DNA of 64,000 nt from Pseudomonas resinovorans NBRC 106553 (GTDB lineage: Bacteria > Pseudomonadota > Gammaproteobacteria > Pseudomonadales > Pseudomonadaceae): positions 1,488,001 to 1,552,000 of the forward strand of contig NC_021499.1 of the NCBI RefSeq assembly GCF_000412695.1. The letters are read 5' to 3'. Below the pieces are notes generated by a model. It saw nothing but the letters and a program-made list of their open reading frames with translations, ran no database searches and had not been told where the DNA came from. Position 1 is the first letter of the stretch. Each line of letters opens with the position of its first letter. Position numbers and translations under genes: made by a program. This document shows positions 30,682-39,989 of this stretch, piece by piece.

Positions 30682-32163
30682 TCAGCGCATCACGAAGGGG
30701 TCGGGCATGGGCGCCTGCGAGAGGTTGATCCACACCGTTTTCAGCTCGGTGTAGGCCAGCACCGAATCGATGCCGCTCTCGCGGCCGTAGCCGCTGTTGT
30801 GGAAACCGCCGATGGGGGCCATGGCCGACACGGCGCGGTAGGTGTTGACCCAGATGATCCCGGAGCGGATGTCGCGGGCCATGCGGTGGGCGCGACCGAG
30901 GTCGCGGGTCCAGATGCCGGCGGCGAGGCCGAACTGGGAGTCGTTGGCCATGGCCAGCGCTTCGGCCTCGTCCTTGAAGCGGATCACCGAGGCCACCGGG
31001 CCGAAGACCTCTTCCTGCATGATCTTCATCGAGTTGCGGTCGCACTCGAACAGGGTCGGTTCGTAGTACCAGCCTTGCTCGTCGATGGCCGGGCGCTTGC
31101 CGCCCATGCGCAGGCGCGCGCCTTCGGCGATGGCGTCGGCCACCAGGCCCTCCACCACGGCAAGCTGCTGCGCGGTGGCCATGGGGCCCATCTCGCTGCC
31201 GTCGTCCTGGGGGTTGCCGATGCGGATGCGCTGGGCGCGGGCCACCAGGCGCTCGACGAATTCGTCGTAGATGTCTTCCTGCACCAGCAGGCGCGAACCG
31301 GCCACGCAGCTCTGCCCGGAGGCGGCGTAGATGCCGGCAACGGCGCCGTTGATGGCGCTGTCGAGGTCGGCGTCGGCGAAGATGATGTTGGGCGACTTGC
31401 CGCCCAGTTCCAGGGACAGCTTGGCGAAGTTCTCCGCGCTGCTGCGAACCACGTGGCGGGCGGTGGCGGCGCCGCCGGTGAAGGCGATCTTGCGCACCAG
31501 CGGATGGCGGGTCAGCGCCGCGCCGGTGCTCGGGCCGAAGCCGGTGACCACGTTGACCACGCCGGCCGGGAAGCCGGCTTGCAGGGCCAGGCGGGCCAGT
31601 TCGAGGATGGTCGCCGAGGCGTGCTCGGAGGGTTTCAGCACGATGGTGTTGCCGGCGGCGAGCGCCGGGGCCAGCTTGATAGCGGTGAGGTACAGCGGGC
31701 TGTTCCAGGGAATGATCCCGGCCACCACGCCCAGGGGTTCGTGGACGGTGTAGGCGAACATGTCCGGCTTGTCGATGGGCAGGGTGCCGCCTTCGAGCTT
31801 GTCCGCCAGGCCCGCGGTGTAGTGGAAGAACTCCGGCAGGTAGCCGACCTGGCCACGGGTCTCGCGGATCAGCTTGCCGTTGTCGCGGCTTTCCAGCTGG
31901 GCGAGGTGTTCCTTGTTCTCGGCGATCAGGTCGCCCAGGCGACGCAGCAGCTTGCCCCGCGCGGTGGCGGAGAGTCCGCGCCAGGCCGGGTTGCCGAAGG
32001 CCTGGTGGGCCGCCTGCACGGCACGCTCGACATCCGCTTCGTCGGCATCGGGCAGTTCCGCCCAGGGCGCGGCCAGGGCCGGGTTGAGGCTTTGGAAGGT
32101 CTTGCCGGACAGCGCATCGACCCATTGGCCGTCGATGCACATCTGGAAGCGTGCGAGCGTCAT
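30682..32163 (-). CDS. NAD(P)-dependent aldehyde dehydrogenase
   Basis: A 493-residue ALDH of usual length. Catalytic Cys286 (ASGQSCVAGS), general base Glu252 (LELGGKS) and Asn154 (IPWNSP) are present. It resembles the hydroxymuconic/betaine-aldehyde branch, but substrate cannot be fixed. Its ATG overlaps the stop of the alpha/beta hydrolase gene by 4 bp (ATGA), so the two are coupled and likely act in sequence, the hydrolase producing or consuming the aldehyde's precursor. Confidence 0.92.
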   Translation of the reverse strand: MTLARFQMCIDGQWVDALSGKTFQSLNPALAAPWAELPDADEADVERAVQAAHQAFGNPAWRGLSATARGKLLRRLGDLIAENKEHLAQLESRDNGKLIRETRGQVGYLPEFFHYTAGLADKLEGGTLPIDKPDMFAYTVHEPLGVVAGIIPWNSPLYLTAIKLAPALAAGNTIVLKPSEHASATILELARLALQAGFPAGVVNVVTGFGPSTGAALTRHPLVRKIAFTGGAATARHVVRSSAENFAKLSLELGGKSPNIIFADADLDSAINGAVAGIYAASGQSCVAGSRLLVQEDIYDEFVERLVARAQRIRIGNPQDDGSEMGPMATAQQLAVVEGLVADAIAEGARLRMGGKRPAIDEQGWYYEPTLFECDRNSMKIMQEEVFGPVASVIRFKDEAEALAMANDSQFGLAAGIWTRDLGRAHRMARDIRSGIIWVNTYRAVSAMAPIGGFHNSGYGRESGIDSVLAYTELKTVWINLSQAPMPDPFVMR

Positions 32164-32993
32164 GCGACGATCCCCTTTGCGTGATTCTGGAAGTTCTGCG
32201 CCTGCAGGAGGAAGTCCAGCAGCATCTGGTTGACCAGACGCGGCGACTCCACCGGCATCATGTGGCGCTGCTCGTCGAGCACCGCCACCTGGGCGCCGGG
32301 AATGCGCTCGGCCAGTTGCCGGGCCATCTCCGGTGTCGAGCCCGGGTCCAGTTCGCCGGTGGCGACCAGGGTCGGCACGGTGATGCCGGGCAGGTCCTCG
32401 ACCCGGTACATGTCCTGGGTGGCGAACAGCTCATAGGTAGTCAGATACCCCTGCGGATCATTGCTGGCAAGGGTCTGGCGGATGGCCGCGATCTGCGCGG
32501 GGTTGGCCGCCTGGTATTCGTGGCTGAACCAGCGCGACAGCGCCGCCTCGGCGTTGGCGTCGGGGCCGTGTTCGGCGGCCTGGCGGGTGCGTTCGATCAC
32601 CCCGGCACGCTGTTCGGCACTGCGGTTGAACACGCTGTTGAGGATCACCAGGCCCTCCAGTCGCTGCGGGTGGTGCAGGGCGAAGGCCCGCGCCACCAGG
32701 CCGCCCATGGAGAAGCCGATGACCGTGGCGCGTTCGAGCTGCAGGTGTTCCAGCAACTCGCGCAGCTGCTCGGCGTAGCCCTCCAGGCCCGTGCCCGGTT
32801 CCGGGCGCGGGCTGGCGCCATGGCCGAGCATGTCGTAGGCGATGACCTGGAAGTGCGGGGCCAGGCCGACGATCTGGCCGCCCCACATTTCCTTGTTCAG
32901 GCCGACCCCGTGGATGAGCACCACGGGGTGGCCTTGGCCGGTCGCCAGGTAGCTGGTGCCGGCCGGTGTGCGTTCAGCGGTGAGCCGAATCAT
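32160..32993 (-). CDS. Alpha/beta-fold hydrolase
   Basis: A 277-residue hydrolase. Nucleophile Ser95 in GFSMGG, a likely acid Asp in ATGELDPGS and His in EQRHMMPVESP make the triad; the oxyanion HG motif is LIHGVGLN. It resembles RutD/PcaD/BphD-type enzymes that open lactones, amides or C-C bonds. ATG 32993 has AGGAG; an upstream in-frame ATG is less well placed. Second gene of the operon after the DUF1185 gene. Confidence 0.88.
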   Translation of the reverse strand: MIRLTAERTPAGTSYLATGQGHPVVLIHGVGLNKEMWGGQIVGLAPHFQVIAYDMLGHGASPRPEPGTGLEGYAEQLRELLEHLQLERATVIGFSMGGLVARAFALHHPQRLEGLVILNSVFNRSAEQRAGVIERTRQAAEHGPDANAEAALSRWFSHEYQAANPAQIAAIRQTLASNDPQGYLTTYELFATQDMYRVEDLPGITVPTLVATGELDPGSTPEMARQLAERIPGAQVAVLDEQRHMMPVESPRLVNQMLLDFLLQAQNFQNHAKGIVA

Positions 32994-33019
32994 GGATCGC
33001 TCCTGCACGGGGCTTGGGA

Positions 33020-33610
33020 TCACTGGGCCTGCTCGGCGGCCAGTTCTTCCAGGTCGATGTAGCGGTTGCCGATGCGCGGGTGCAGGCGGCCACCGTTGGC
33101 GGCGCCCAGCACGACGATGATCTCGTCGGCGCGCGGTGCGTCCTCGATCTGCATTTCCAGGGTGATGTAGTGGGAGCGCAGGCCCTCGTCGTCCTTGTGC
33201 ATCATCGGGATCTGGATCGAGGTGCCGGGGCCACCGCGCTTGTTGGTGAAGCTCAGGTAGCTCTTGGCGTTCACCGCCTGGCGGTAGTGGTTGCCGAAGC
33301 GCAGGGTGTGGATAACCGCGGAGGCGTGTTCGATCTCACCGTCGGCGCCGACCACGGCGGCCTTGCCGTAGGCCTCGATCTTGTTGGCACCGCCGATGGC
33401 GGCGGTCAGGCGCTCGACCATCATGGCGCCGAGGTCGGAGCAGTTGGCCTTGATCTCGGGCTTGAGGTCCTCGACGAAGCCACGGCCGAGCCAGGGGTTC
33501 TTGATCACCACGGCCAGGCCGACCATGGTCACCGGTTTGTCGGTGGCCTTGCCGCCTTCGATGAAGGTCTCTTCCACGTAGCTGACGATCTTGCGGATTT
33601 CGAAGCTCAT
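33020..33610 (-). CDS. DUF1185 'amino acid synthesis' family protein
   Basis: A 196-residue protein matching the AA_synth/DUF1185 family (RKIVSYVEETFIEGGKA start, VIKNPWLGRGFVEDL, GRLHPRIGNRY). The family name comes from an old annotation; no reaction is established. It is often encoded with flavin reductases and hydrolases in catabolic clusters, as here. First gene of the operon; ATG 33610 has AGGAG at 7 bases, and a candidate operator begins 38 bp upstream. Confidence 0.85.
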   Translation of the reverse strand: MSFEIRKIVSYVEETFIEGGKATDKPVTMVGLAVVIKNPWLGRGFVEDLKPEIKANCSDLGAMMVERLTAAIGGANKIEAYGKAAVVGADGEIEHASAVIHTLRFGNHYRQAVNAKSYLSFTNKRGGPGTSIQIPMMHKDDEGLRSHYITLEMQIEDAPRADEIIVVLGAANGGRLHPRIGNRYIDLEELAAEQAQ

Positions 33611-33647
33611 TGGGCTCTCCTGGTTTGGGAAATCTCTTGCTGTCTGA

Positions 33648-33664
33648 TGGTATACCATAATATT
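33648..33664 (+). promoter_or_regulatory. Candidate GntR operator, operon-proximal
   Basis: TGGTATACCATAATATT, with the same perfect TGGTATACCA core as the site at 27889. It begins 38 bp upstream of the DUF1185 start codon, a repressor-compatible position. Confidence 0.65.
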
Positions 33665-33757
33665 GAATATGCAAGAGCCAGGGCCCAGGGGAGGACAGGG
33701 CCGGGCGACGGAAGGTCATGCAGCCCAGGAAGGGCGCGGAAGGATACGGGAAAATAT

Positions 33758-33774
33758 GGAATACCGTAATACGG
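33758..33774 (+). promoter_or_regulatory. Candidate GntR operator, operon-distal
   Basis: TGGAATACCGTAATACG, matching TGGwATACCrTAATA in the same orientation as the proximal site 110 bp away. The pair could allow looping. Confidence 0.5.
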
Positions 33775-33827
33775 ACTTCCATGTGGTGGGGGATATCCTG
33801 GGGGCGCCTTCGGTGCGGGAAGGATTG

Positions 33828-34053
33828 TTGTAGGGGCGAATTCATTCGCCAACCGGACCGCAGGTTCGGCCGGCAAGGTCCCGGGGCCGCTGCGCAGCCC
33901 ATGGCGAATGAATTCGCCCCCACAAAGAAGCGTGCGCCGCGGATGGGCAGGATAGTTGTAGGGGCGAATTCATTCGCCAACCGGACCGCAGGTTCGGCCG
34001 GCAAGGTCTCGGGGCCGCTGCGCAGCCCATGGCGAATGAATTCGCCCCCACAA
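33828..34053. repeat. Two tandem 98-bp family B repeats
   Basis: Copies at 33828-33925 and 33956-34053 appear identical except for about one base (AAGGTCCCG versus AAGGTCTCG). Each starts TTGTAGGGGCGAATTCATTC and ends GAATTCGCCCCCACAA, so each is itself an inverted repeat. They lie between the catabolic operon promoter and the IclR gene end. Confidence 0.85.
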
Positions 34054-34066
34054 GGAAGGAAGGGGC

Positions 34067-34855
34067 TCAGGCCCGGGGAACGTACCCCAACTGCGCCGAG
34101 ATCGCCGCAGCGCTCTGGAACAGCGCCTGGAGGAAGCGGCCCTGGGCGTCGGGGCCGTCCATGACGGCGTCGGCGCCGGAGAGGTTGATGGCCGCGACCA
34201 CCTGGCCCGCGTGGTCGCGGATGCCGGTGGCGATGGCGGTGGAGTAGTCGGAGCGGTGCAGCACCCAGCCGCGTTCGCGGTCCTGGGCGATCAGCGCCTG
34301 CAGTTCCGGCAGGGTGCGCGGCGCCGGTGGCGGGTAGTCGTCCAGGCGCAGGTGTTGGTAGAGCTGGCCCAGCTCCGCCTCGCCCAGGGCGGTCAGCAGC
34401 ACCCGCCCCAGGGCCGTGGCGTGGCAGGGCAGGCGGGTGCCGATGGGGATGTTTACCGTCAGTCGCTGGGGCGCGAAGGCGCGGTACACATAGAGGCTGT
34501 CGGTGTGCTCGCGGATGCTCAGGTGGCAGGACAGCGAGGTGCGGTCGCGCAGGGCGTTGAGCTCGGGCATGGCCACTTCGACTATGTCGCGGCTGGCCAG
34601 GTAGGCGAAGCCGTCGGCGATCACCTGGGGGCCCAGCTCGAAGGCGTTGCGCCCGGCCTTCTGCAGGTAGCCCATGTCCACCAGGGTCTGCACGATGCGG
34701 TACAGCGCCGAGGTGCTGACCCCCAGGCGCTCGGCCATGTCCTGCATGCCCAGCACCCGCTCGCGGGCGTTGAACATGCCGAGGATGGTCAGGCCGCGCT
34801 GCAGGGCCGGCACCCGGTAGTCCGTTTCGCGATCAGGGGTTTCGATGGCGGTCAT
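34067..34855 (-). CDS. IclR-family transcriptional regulator
   Basis: A 262-residue regulator. An N-terminal winged HTH (about residues 15-75, MAERLGVSTSALYRIVQTL) precedes an IclR effector domain (about 90-255). Start at 34855 has AAGGAG. It lies between the N-methylglutamate dehydrogenase operon and the uncharacterised catabolic operon, in the same direction as both. Which of them it controls, if either, cannot be told from the sequence. Confidence 0.88.
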   Translation of the reverse strand: MTAIETPDRETDYRVPALQRGLTILGMFNARERVLGMQDMAERLGVSTSALYRIVQTLVDMGYLQKAGRNAFELGPQVIADGFAYLASRDIVEVAMPELNALRDRTSLSCHLSIREHTDSLYVYRAFAPQRLTVNIPIGTRLPCHATALGRVLLTALGEAELGQLYQHLRLDDYPPPAPRTLPELQALIAQDRERGWVLHRSDYSTAIATGIRDHAGQVVAAINLSGADAVMDGPDAQGRFLQALFQSAAAISAQLGYVPRA

Positions 34856-34883
34856 GGAGACTCCTTCGATCAGGTGGACTCCT

Positions 34884-34970
34884 GTAGGTTGGGCAGAGGT
34901 ACGAAGCCCAACGATCGGGGGCCCGCTGCGCGCGCCATGTTGGGCTTCGCTGCGCTCTGCACCAACCTAC
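34884..34970. repeat. Palindromic repeat, GTAGGTTGG variant
   Basis: GTAGGTTGGGCAGAGG...CGAAGCCCAACG and TGGGCTTCGCTGCGCTCTGC...CAACCTAC arms, abutting the stop codon of mgdD. Confidence 0.75.
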
Positions 34971-35536
34971 TAGAGCAACGCTTCCAACGACACCGGCTGG
35001 CCACCGAACTCCTCCATGGCATCCAGCATGGCCGCCTGGAAGTACTCCAGGGACGGCCGGTCGCAGAGGATGTGGAAGAACGGCCGCTCGCCGCTGCCGG
35101 CGTTGATCACGATGACGTTGATCCGCGCCGCCGAGGTCTGCGCCACCGCGCCCACCGGGAAGGCCTCGGGCCGCAGGTCCACCCCGCAGACCTTGGCCAT
35201 CACCTCGGCCACATGGCGCCCAGAGAGCTGCAGCCAGGCATGGCTGTCCTGGCGCGGCAGCAGGTAGTTGCCCAGTTCGCCCAGCTGCCAGCCGGCTTCC
35301 TCGGCGGCGATACGTTCGCCTCGGTCGGCCAGGCTGCCCAGCAACAGGTACTCGGTCTGCGACAGGCGCGCCACCAGGCCGCCGTCGGCCTGGGCCAGCG
35401 CCCGGTTGGGCGCCTCCGGCAGCTGGTAGCCGCGCCCGCTGAGGAAGGCGGCGGCGTCGATGCCACGGAAGCCCACCCGTGGCAGGTCGGTGAGGTCGAT
35501 GAGCGCGCAGCGCTCGATGGGGTTCAGGCTGGTCAT
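34970..35536 (-). CDS. mgdD: N-methylglutamate dehydrogenase subunit D (SoxG-like)
   Basis: A 188-residue SoxG/gamma-type subunit, the last gene of a purU-folD-mgdABCD operon. Its fold is related to the folate-binding GcvT domain, and it completes a four-subunit oxidase/dehydrogenase. It could equally be labelled soxG (sarcosine oxidase gamma). The mgd reading is preferred because gmaS and mgsABC lie 2-7 kb away and glyA/sdaB, usual sox neighbours, are absent. Gap to mgdC is 3 bp. Confidence 0.75.
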   Translation of the reverse strand: MTSLNPIERCALIDLTDLPRVGFRGIDAAAFLSGRGYQLPEAPNRALAQADGGLVARLSQTEYLLLGSLADRGERIAAEEAGWQLGELGNYLLPRQDSHAWLQLSGRHVAEVMAKVCGVDLRPEAFPVGAVAQTSAARINVIVINAGSGERPFFHILCDRPSLEYFQAAMLDAMEEFGGQPVSLEALL

Positions 35537-35539
35537 GGC

Positions 35540-38437
35540 TCAGAGCTCCTGGCGCTGGTTGTCGGGATCGAAGAAGGGCAGTTGCACCACCGTGGCCTGC
35601 ACCACCTGGCCGCCCTCGACGCGGATGGGGATGACCATGCCGGGTTCGGCCTGGTCGGCGCCGGCATAGGCCAGGCCGATTATCTGGCCGAGAGTGGTCG
35701 AGTACTCGCAGGAGGTGACGTTGCCGCTGATGTCCGGCCCCTTCAGTACCAGGTGGCCTTCCAGCGGTTGCGGGCTGCCCTTGGGCAGGGTGAAGCCCAC
35801 CAGCTTGCGCTTGAGCGGCTGCGCTTCGAGGATCTCGATCGAGCGCTTGCCGACGAAGAAGGCCTTCTTGCGGCCGATGGCCCATTCCATGTCGATCTCA
35901 CCCGGATGGGTCATGCCGTCGGTGTCCTGGCTGATGATCACGTGGCCCTTCTCCAGGCGCAGCAGGCGCTGGGTCTCGACGCCGAACGGGCGGATGCCGA
36001 ACTCGGTGCCGGCGGCCATCAGCGCGTCCCACAGCTTGCCGCCATGGCGCGCCGGAACGTGGATCTCGTAGCCCAGCTCACCGACGAAGCCCACCCGCAT
36101 CAGCCGCGCCGGGATACCGGCCACCGTGCCGGTGCGCACAGCGAGGTAGGGGAAGCCCTCGGCGGACAGGTCGACGTCGTCGCAGAGCTTTTCCAGCACC
36201 TGGCGCGACAGCGGCCCGGCCAGGTTCACGGCGGCCAGGGCGGCGGTGACGTTGGTGATGTCCACGTTCAGGCGCCACTGGGCGTTCCACTTGAGCATCT
36301 GCTGGTAGATGCGGTCGACGCCGCTGGTGGTGGCGGTGACGTAGAAGTGGTTGTCGGCCAGGCGCGCGCAGACGCCGTCGTCGATCACCACGCCCTGTTC
36401 GTTGGTCATCAGCGCGTAGCGGGTGCGTGCCACCGGCTGCTTCTTGAAGGGCAAGGTGTAGATGCGCTCCAGCAGTTCGGCGGCATCCGGGCCACGCACG
36501 TCGAGGCCGCCCAGGGTGGAGACGTCGATCAGGCCGACCTTCTCGCGCACATGGCGGGCTTCTTCCTGCATGCAGCGCTCGCGTTCCTCGGGCTTGCCGT
36601 AATAGGCCGGGCGCTGCCAGATGCCGGCGGGCATCAGCTTGGCTCCGGCGGCCACATGGCGGCTGTGCATGGGCGTCTGCCGGTAGGGGTCGAAGGCGCG
36701 GCCGGCGACATGGGCCAGCTTCTCCGCCTCGAAGGGCGGGCGCGCGGTGGTCACGCCGGTTTCGCTGATGCTGCGGCGGGTGGCCTGGGCCACCAGGCGG
36801 GCGGTGGGCAGCGCCGAATGGCGGCCCTGGGACGGGCCCATGCCGACGGTGGAGAAGCGCTTGACCAACTGCACGTCGCGGTAGCCGATGCGGGTGGCGT
36901 TGACGATGTCGCGCACTTGCAGGTCCTCGTCGAAGTCGACGAAATCCTTGCCCTTGGGGTGGGGGAAGATCGGCCAGTCGAAGTTGACCCGCGCCTCGCC
37001 GGCGAAGGCCGCCTCGCCGATGCCCGCGTCCAGGCCGAGGGCCACGCAGGCGCCGGCGGCGACACGGGCGCCGTCCAGCAGCACGTTGTCCAGGTTGTGC
37101 CGGCCGTTCACCGAGCCGGCAATGGCAAGGTGCTGCGGCAGGCCGCTGATGGCGAACTCGGCGCGCTGCTCGTCGTAGGCCAGCTTGCCTCCGGCCTGGC
37201 ACAGCAGCTGGTACACCGGCATGTAGCCGGCGGACATGCACAGCAGGTCGCAGGCAAGCCGAAGGCCACTCTCGGAGACCTGGCCCTGGGCGGTGATGCG
37301 GCGGATATCCACCCCGCTGACATGGCGCATGCCTTTCTCGTGCAGGGCTTCATAGACGGTGCTGCCGAGGTGGCAGGGGATGCCCTGCTTTTCCACGGCG
37401 ATTTTGAGGGTGGCATCGGACGGCTGCTGGCGCATGTCCACCAGGGCCGCGACTTGAACGCCTTGCTCGGCGAGGTCGAGGGCGGCCAGGTAGCCGTCGT
37501 CGTTGCCGGTGAGCACGACGGCGCGCTTGCCCGGCTTCACCGCGTAGAGCTTCATCAGCCGCTGGGCGGCGCTGGCCAGCATGATGCCGGGCAGGTCGTT
37601 GTTGCGGAACACCACCGGCTGGTCGAAGGCGCCGGCGCTGACGATGCACTGCCGGGCGCGCACCTTGTACATGCGCCGGCCCTGGATCACCGGCAGGTAG
37701 TTGTCGGTGAACCAGGCGTTGCAGGTGGCGTCCTTCAGTATCTGGATATTGGCGTGGCCTTCCACGGCGGCCACCAGCTCGCGGCGCAGCAGTTCGGCGC
37801 GGCGACCTTCCACATCGAAGCGGGCGTAGGTCAGCGAGCCGCCGAGCACCGGCTGTTGTTCCACCAGCAGCACCTTGGCGCCGGCGTTGGCGGCGGTCAG
37901 GGCGGCGGAGAGGCCGGCGGGACCGGCGCCGATGATGGCGACATCGACGAACAGGTAGGCCTTGTCGTAGTACTGCGGCTTGAAGCCGAGGTCGAGTACG
38001 CCCAGGCCGGCCTTCTTGCGAATCAGCGGCTCCCATACCTTCCACATGCCCTTGGGCTTGTAGAAGGAGCGGTAGTAGAAGCCCACCGGCATGAACTTGG
38101 AAAACTTGCCCAGGTAGGCGTCGCGGTCGTTGTCCAGCGAGCCGTTGAAGTTCTGCCCGGTCACCTGGATGCCGGCGCGGATCGCCTGGGCGTCGGCCAG
38201 CACGTTGGGCTCGTCGGGCAGCTGCACCAGGGTGTTGGCGTCCTGCCCGGCCATGGTCAGTGGGCCGCGCGGGCGGTGGTACTTGAAGGAGCGCGAGAGC
38301 AGCCAGCGGCCGTTGGCGAGCAGGGCGCTGGCGATGCTGTCGCCGGCAAAGCCCTGGTAGTCGGTACCCTCGAAGCTGAAGCGGAGCGGCTGGTCGCGGT
38401 CGATCAGCAGCCCCATGGGGGCGGGGAGGCGGCTCAT
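35540..38437 (-). CDS. mgdC: N-methylglutamate dehydrogenase subunit C (SoxA-like)
   Basis: A 965-residue SoxA/alpha-type subunit. An N-terminal 2Fe-2S-fold-like region (about 10-100) precedes an NAD-binding Rossmann domain ([20 protein letters not shown], near residues 150-185). The C-terminal third is a GcvT-type folate domain (about 560-960) that would capture the methyl carbon as methylene-tetrahydrofolate. Its ATG at 38437 overlaps the mgdB stop (ATGA). In the N-methylglutamate pathway this complex regenerates glutamate and passes the one-carbon unit to folate. Confidence 0.82.
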   Translation of the reverse strand: MSRLPAPMGLLIDRDQPLRFSFEGTDYQGFAGDSIASALLANGRWLLSRSFKYHRPRGPLTMAGQDANTLVQLPDEPNVLADAQAIRAGIQVTGQNFNGSLDNDRDAYLGKFSKFMPVGFYYRSFYKPKGMWKVWEPLIRKKAGLGVLDLGFKPQYYDKAYLFVDVAIIGAGPAGLSAALTAANAGAKVLLVEQQPVLGGSLTYARFDVEGRRAELLRRELVAAVEGHANIQILKDATCNAWFTDNYLPVIQGRRMYKVRARQCIVSAGAFDQPVVFRNNDLPGIMLASAAQRLMKLYAVKPGKRAVVLTGNDDGYLAALDLAEQGVQVAALVDMRQQPSDATLKIAVEKQGIPCHLGSTVYEALHEKGMRHVSGVDIRRITAQGQVSESGLRLACDLLCMSAGYMPVYQLLCQAGGKLAYDEQRAEFAISGLPQHLAIAGSVNGRHNLDNVLLDGARVAAGACVALGLDAGIGEAAFAGEARVNFDWPIFPHPKGKDFVDFDEDLQVRDIVNATRIGYRDVQLVKRFSTVGMGPSQGRHSALPTARLVAQATRRSISETGVTTARPPFEAEKLAHVAGRAFDPYRQTPMHSRHVAAGAKLMPAGIWQRPAYYGKPEERERCMQEEARHVREKVGLIDVSTLGGLDVRGPDAAELLERIYTLPFKKQPVARTRYALMTNEQGVVIDDGVCARLADNHFYVTATTSGVDRIYQQMLKWNAQWRLNVDITNVTAALAAVNLAGPLSRQVLEKLCDDVDLSAEGFPYLAVRTGTVAGIPARLMRVGFVGELGYEIHVPARHGGKLWDALMAAGTEFGIRPFGVETQRLLRLEKGHVIISQDTDGMTHPGEIDMEWAIGRKKAFFVGKRSIEILEAQPLKRKLVGFTLPKGSPQPLEGHLVLKGPDISGNVTSCEYSTTLGQIIGLAYAGADQAEPGMVIPIRVEGGQVVQATVVQLPFFDPDNQRQEL

Positions 38438-38736
38438 CCGGCGATCTCCTGGGCGTGCGGGGCGAACTCGACCCGCTGGCTGAACACTTCCTTCGGATCG
38501 AAGGTACGAATGATCTGGTCGGTAACCGTGTGGCGCTCGGCGAGGAACCAGTAGCTGGAGGCGTTGTGCAGCCACCACTCGCGCACCACGCCGGCGGCGT
38601 TGTCGCTGTTGAACACGTAGTCGGCCCACTCGGCGTCGCTGCAGGTGGCCGGGTCGGGCATCACCTTGAATTCGCCGCCGTAGGTGAATTCGCTGATGTT
38701 GCGGGGGCCGTTGAGCGGACAGTTCATGATCTTCAT
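38434..38736 (-). CDS. mgdB: N-methylglutamate dehydrogenase subunit B (SoxD-like)
   Basis: A 100-residue delta-type subunit starting MKIMNCPLNGPRNISEF. In sarcosine oxidase the delta subunit binds zinc through CPxC near residue 6 and a later His/Cys pair (family knowledge). Here CPxC is CPLN and the later region reads WLHNASSYWF, so the second and fourth ligands are missing. This supports MgdB rather than SoxD. ATG 38736 has AAGGGGA; 11 bp after mgdA. Confidence 0.8.
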   Translation of the reverse strand: MKIMNCPLNGPRNISEFTYGGEFKVMPDPATCSDAEWADYVFNSDNAAGVVREWWLHNASSYWFLAERHTVTDQIIRTFDPKEVFSQRVEFAPHAQEIAG

Positions 38737-38747
38737 GGTGGTTCCCC

Positions 38748-39989
38748 TTAGTGGCTCGCCGCCGTGGCGCCCATCTCGTTGACCTGCTGGAAGGTGCTGA
38801 AGCGGTCGAGGGCGAAGGGCTTGATCAGCTCCGGCACCTTGCCGCCGCTGGCCACCAGCTCGGCCATGGTCTTGCCGCAGATGGGCGTGGACTTGAAGCC
38901 CCAGGTGCCCCAGCCGGCGTCCAGGTAATAGTTCTGCACCGGCGACAGGCCCATGATCGGGCTGTAGTCCGGGGTCATGTCGGTGATGCCCGCCCACTGG
39001 CGCATCAGCTTGGCGTTGGCCATGAAGGGGAACATCTCGATGGCGTGGGCCAGCAGGCTTTCCTTCAGGTCCAGGGTGGAGCGGGTGTTGTACAGCGGGT
39101 AGGGGTCGGAGCCGCCGCCGAAGACGATCTCGCCACGACTGGTCTGCTGCACGTAGCAGTGCAGGGCCGAGGAACTCACCAGCGGGTCGAGGAAGGGCTT
39201 GAACGGCTGGGTCACCATGGCCTGCAACGGGTAGGTGTGGATCGGCGCGCGGATGCCCGCCTTGGCCAGCATCAGCGAGCTGGCGCCGGCGATGGCCTGC
39301 ACCGCGCAACCGCATTTCACCGTGCCGCGATTGGTCTTCACGGCGGTGATGCGGCCGTTCTCGATCACCAGGTCCTGCACTTCGGTGAGCTGGTGGATTT
39401 CCACCCCGCGCTTGGCCGCCTGCTTGGCGTAGCCCCAGGCCACGGCGTCGTGGCGCGCGGTGGCGCCGTCGATGTGCCAGAGGCCGGCGAGCACCGGCAG
39501 GTGGCCCGGGTCCAGGTTGAGGCTGGGCACCAGTTCGCGGATCTGCTGGCGGTCGATCATCTCGGTGCGGCCACCGAAGTGCTTGTTCACTTCGGCGCGC
39601 TGGCGGAAGGCGCGCACCGTGGCATCCGTGTGGGCCAGGGTGAGCTGGCCGCGCTCGGAATACATGATGTTGAAGTCGAATTCGTTGGAGAGGTTCTGGA
39701 ACATCTTCACCGACTCGGCGTAGAAGCGCACACCTTCGGAGGTGAGGTAGTTGGAGCGGATCACCGCCGTGTTGCGCGCGGTGTTGCCGCCGCCGAGGTA
39801 AGACTTCTCCAGCACCGCCACATTGGTGATGCCGTGGTACTTCGAGAGGTAGTAGGCGATGGCCAGGCCGTGGCCGCCGCCGCCGATGATGACCACGTCG
39901 TAGGACGGCTTGAGCTCGGTGGGCGGCGGCAGGTCCACCTCCACCGGGTACTCGGAGCTGAGGCCATATTTCAGGAGATTGAACGGCAT
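38748..39989 (-). CDS. mgdA: N-methylglutamate dehydrogenase subunit A (SoxB-like)
   Basis: A 413-residue FAD-dependent amine oxidase subunit of the DAO family. The FAD motif GGGGHG is at 36-41. It resembles SoxB, the subunit that oxidises the N-methyl group using covalent FMN and FAD. In this context the substrate is probably N-methylglutamate formed by MgsABC. It overlaps folD by 19 bp and starts the mgdABCD block. Sarcosine as substrate is not excluded. Confidence 0.82.
   Translation of the reverse strand: MPFNLLKYGLSSEYPVEVDLPPPTELKPSYDVVIIGGGGHGLAIAYYLSKYHGITNVAVLEKSYLGGGNTARNTAVIRSNYLTSEGVRFYAESVKMFQNLSNEFDFNIMYSERGQLTLAHTDATVRAFRQRAEVNKHFGGRTEMIDRQQIRELVPSLNLDPGHLPVLAGLWHIDGATARHDAVAWGYAKQAAKRGVEIHQLTEVQDLVIENGRITAVKTNRGTVKCGCAVQAIAGASSLMLAKAGIRAPIHTYPLQAMVTQPFKPFLDPLVSSSALHCYVQQTSRGEIVFGGGSDPYPLYNTRSTLDLKESLLAHAIEMFPFMANAKLMRQWAGITDMTPDYSPIMGLSPVQNYYLDAGWGTWGFKSTPICGKTMAELVASGGKVPELIKPFALDRFSTFQQVNEMGATAASH

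Noticed and set aside
29722..33610. Rut pyrimidine-degradation operon
   Set aside because: RutF- and RutD-like proteins are present, but RutA, RutB, RutC and the RutG transporter are missing, and the aldehyde dehydrogenase and DUF1185 genes do not fit.
33828..34053. CRISPR array
   Set aside because: Only two copies, each an inverted repeat with no short regular spacers; they match dispersed intergenic repeats.
34211..38554. 1447-codon open frame on the plus strand opposite mgdD-mgdC
   Set aside because: Its composition is the His/Ala/Gly/Val-rich type produced antisense to GC-rich genes; the minus-strand proteins have clear domains, ribosome sites and coupled overlaps.
34970..39989. Sarcosine oxidase (soxBDAG) for glycine betaine catabolism
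   Set aside because: Kept only as alternative. The delta subunit lacks zinc ligands, glyA and sdaB are absent, and gmaS-mgsABC are close by, which favours N-methylglutamate dehydrogenase.
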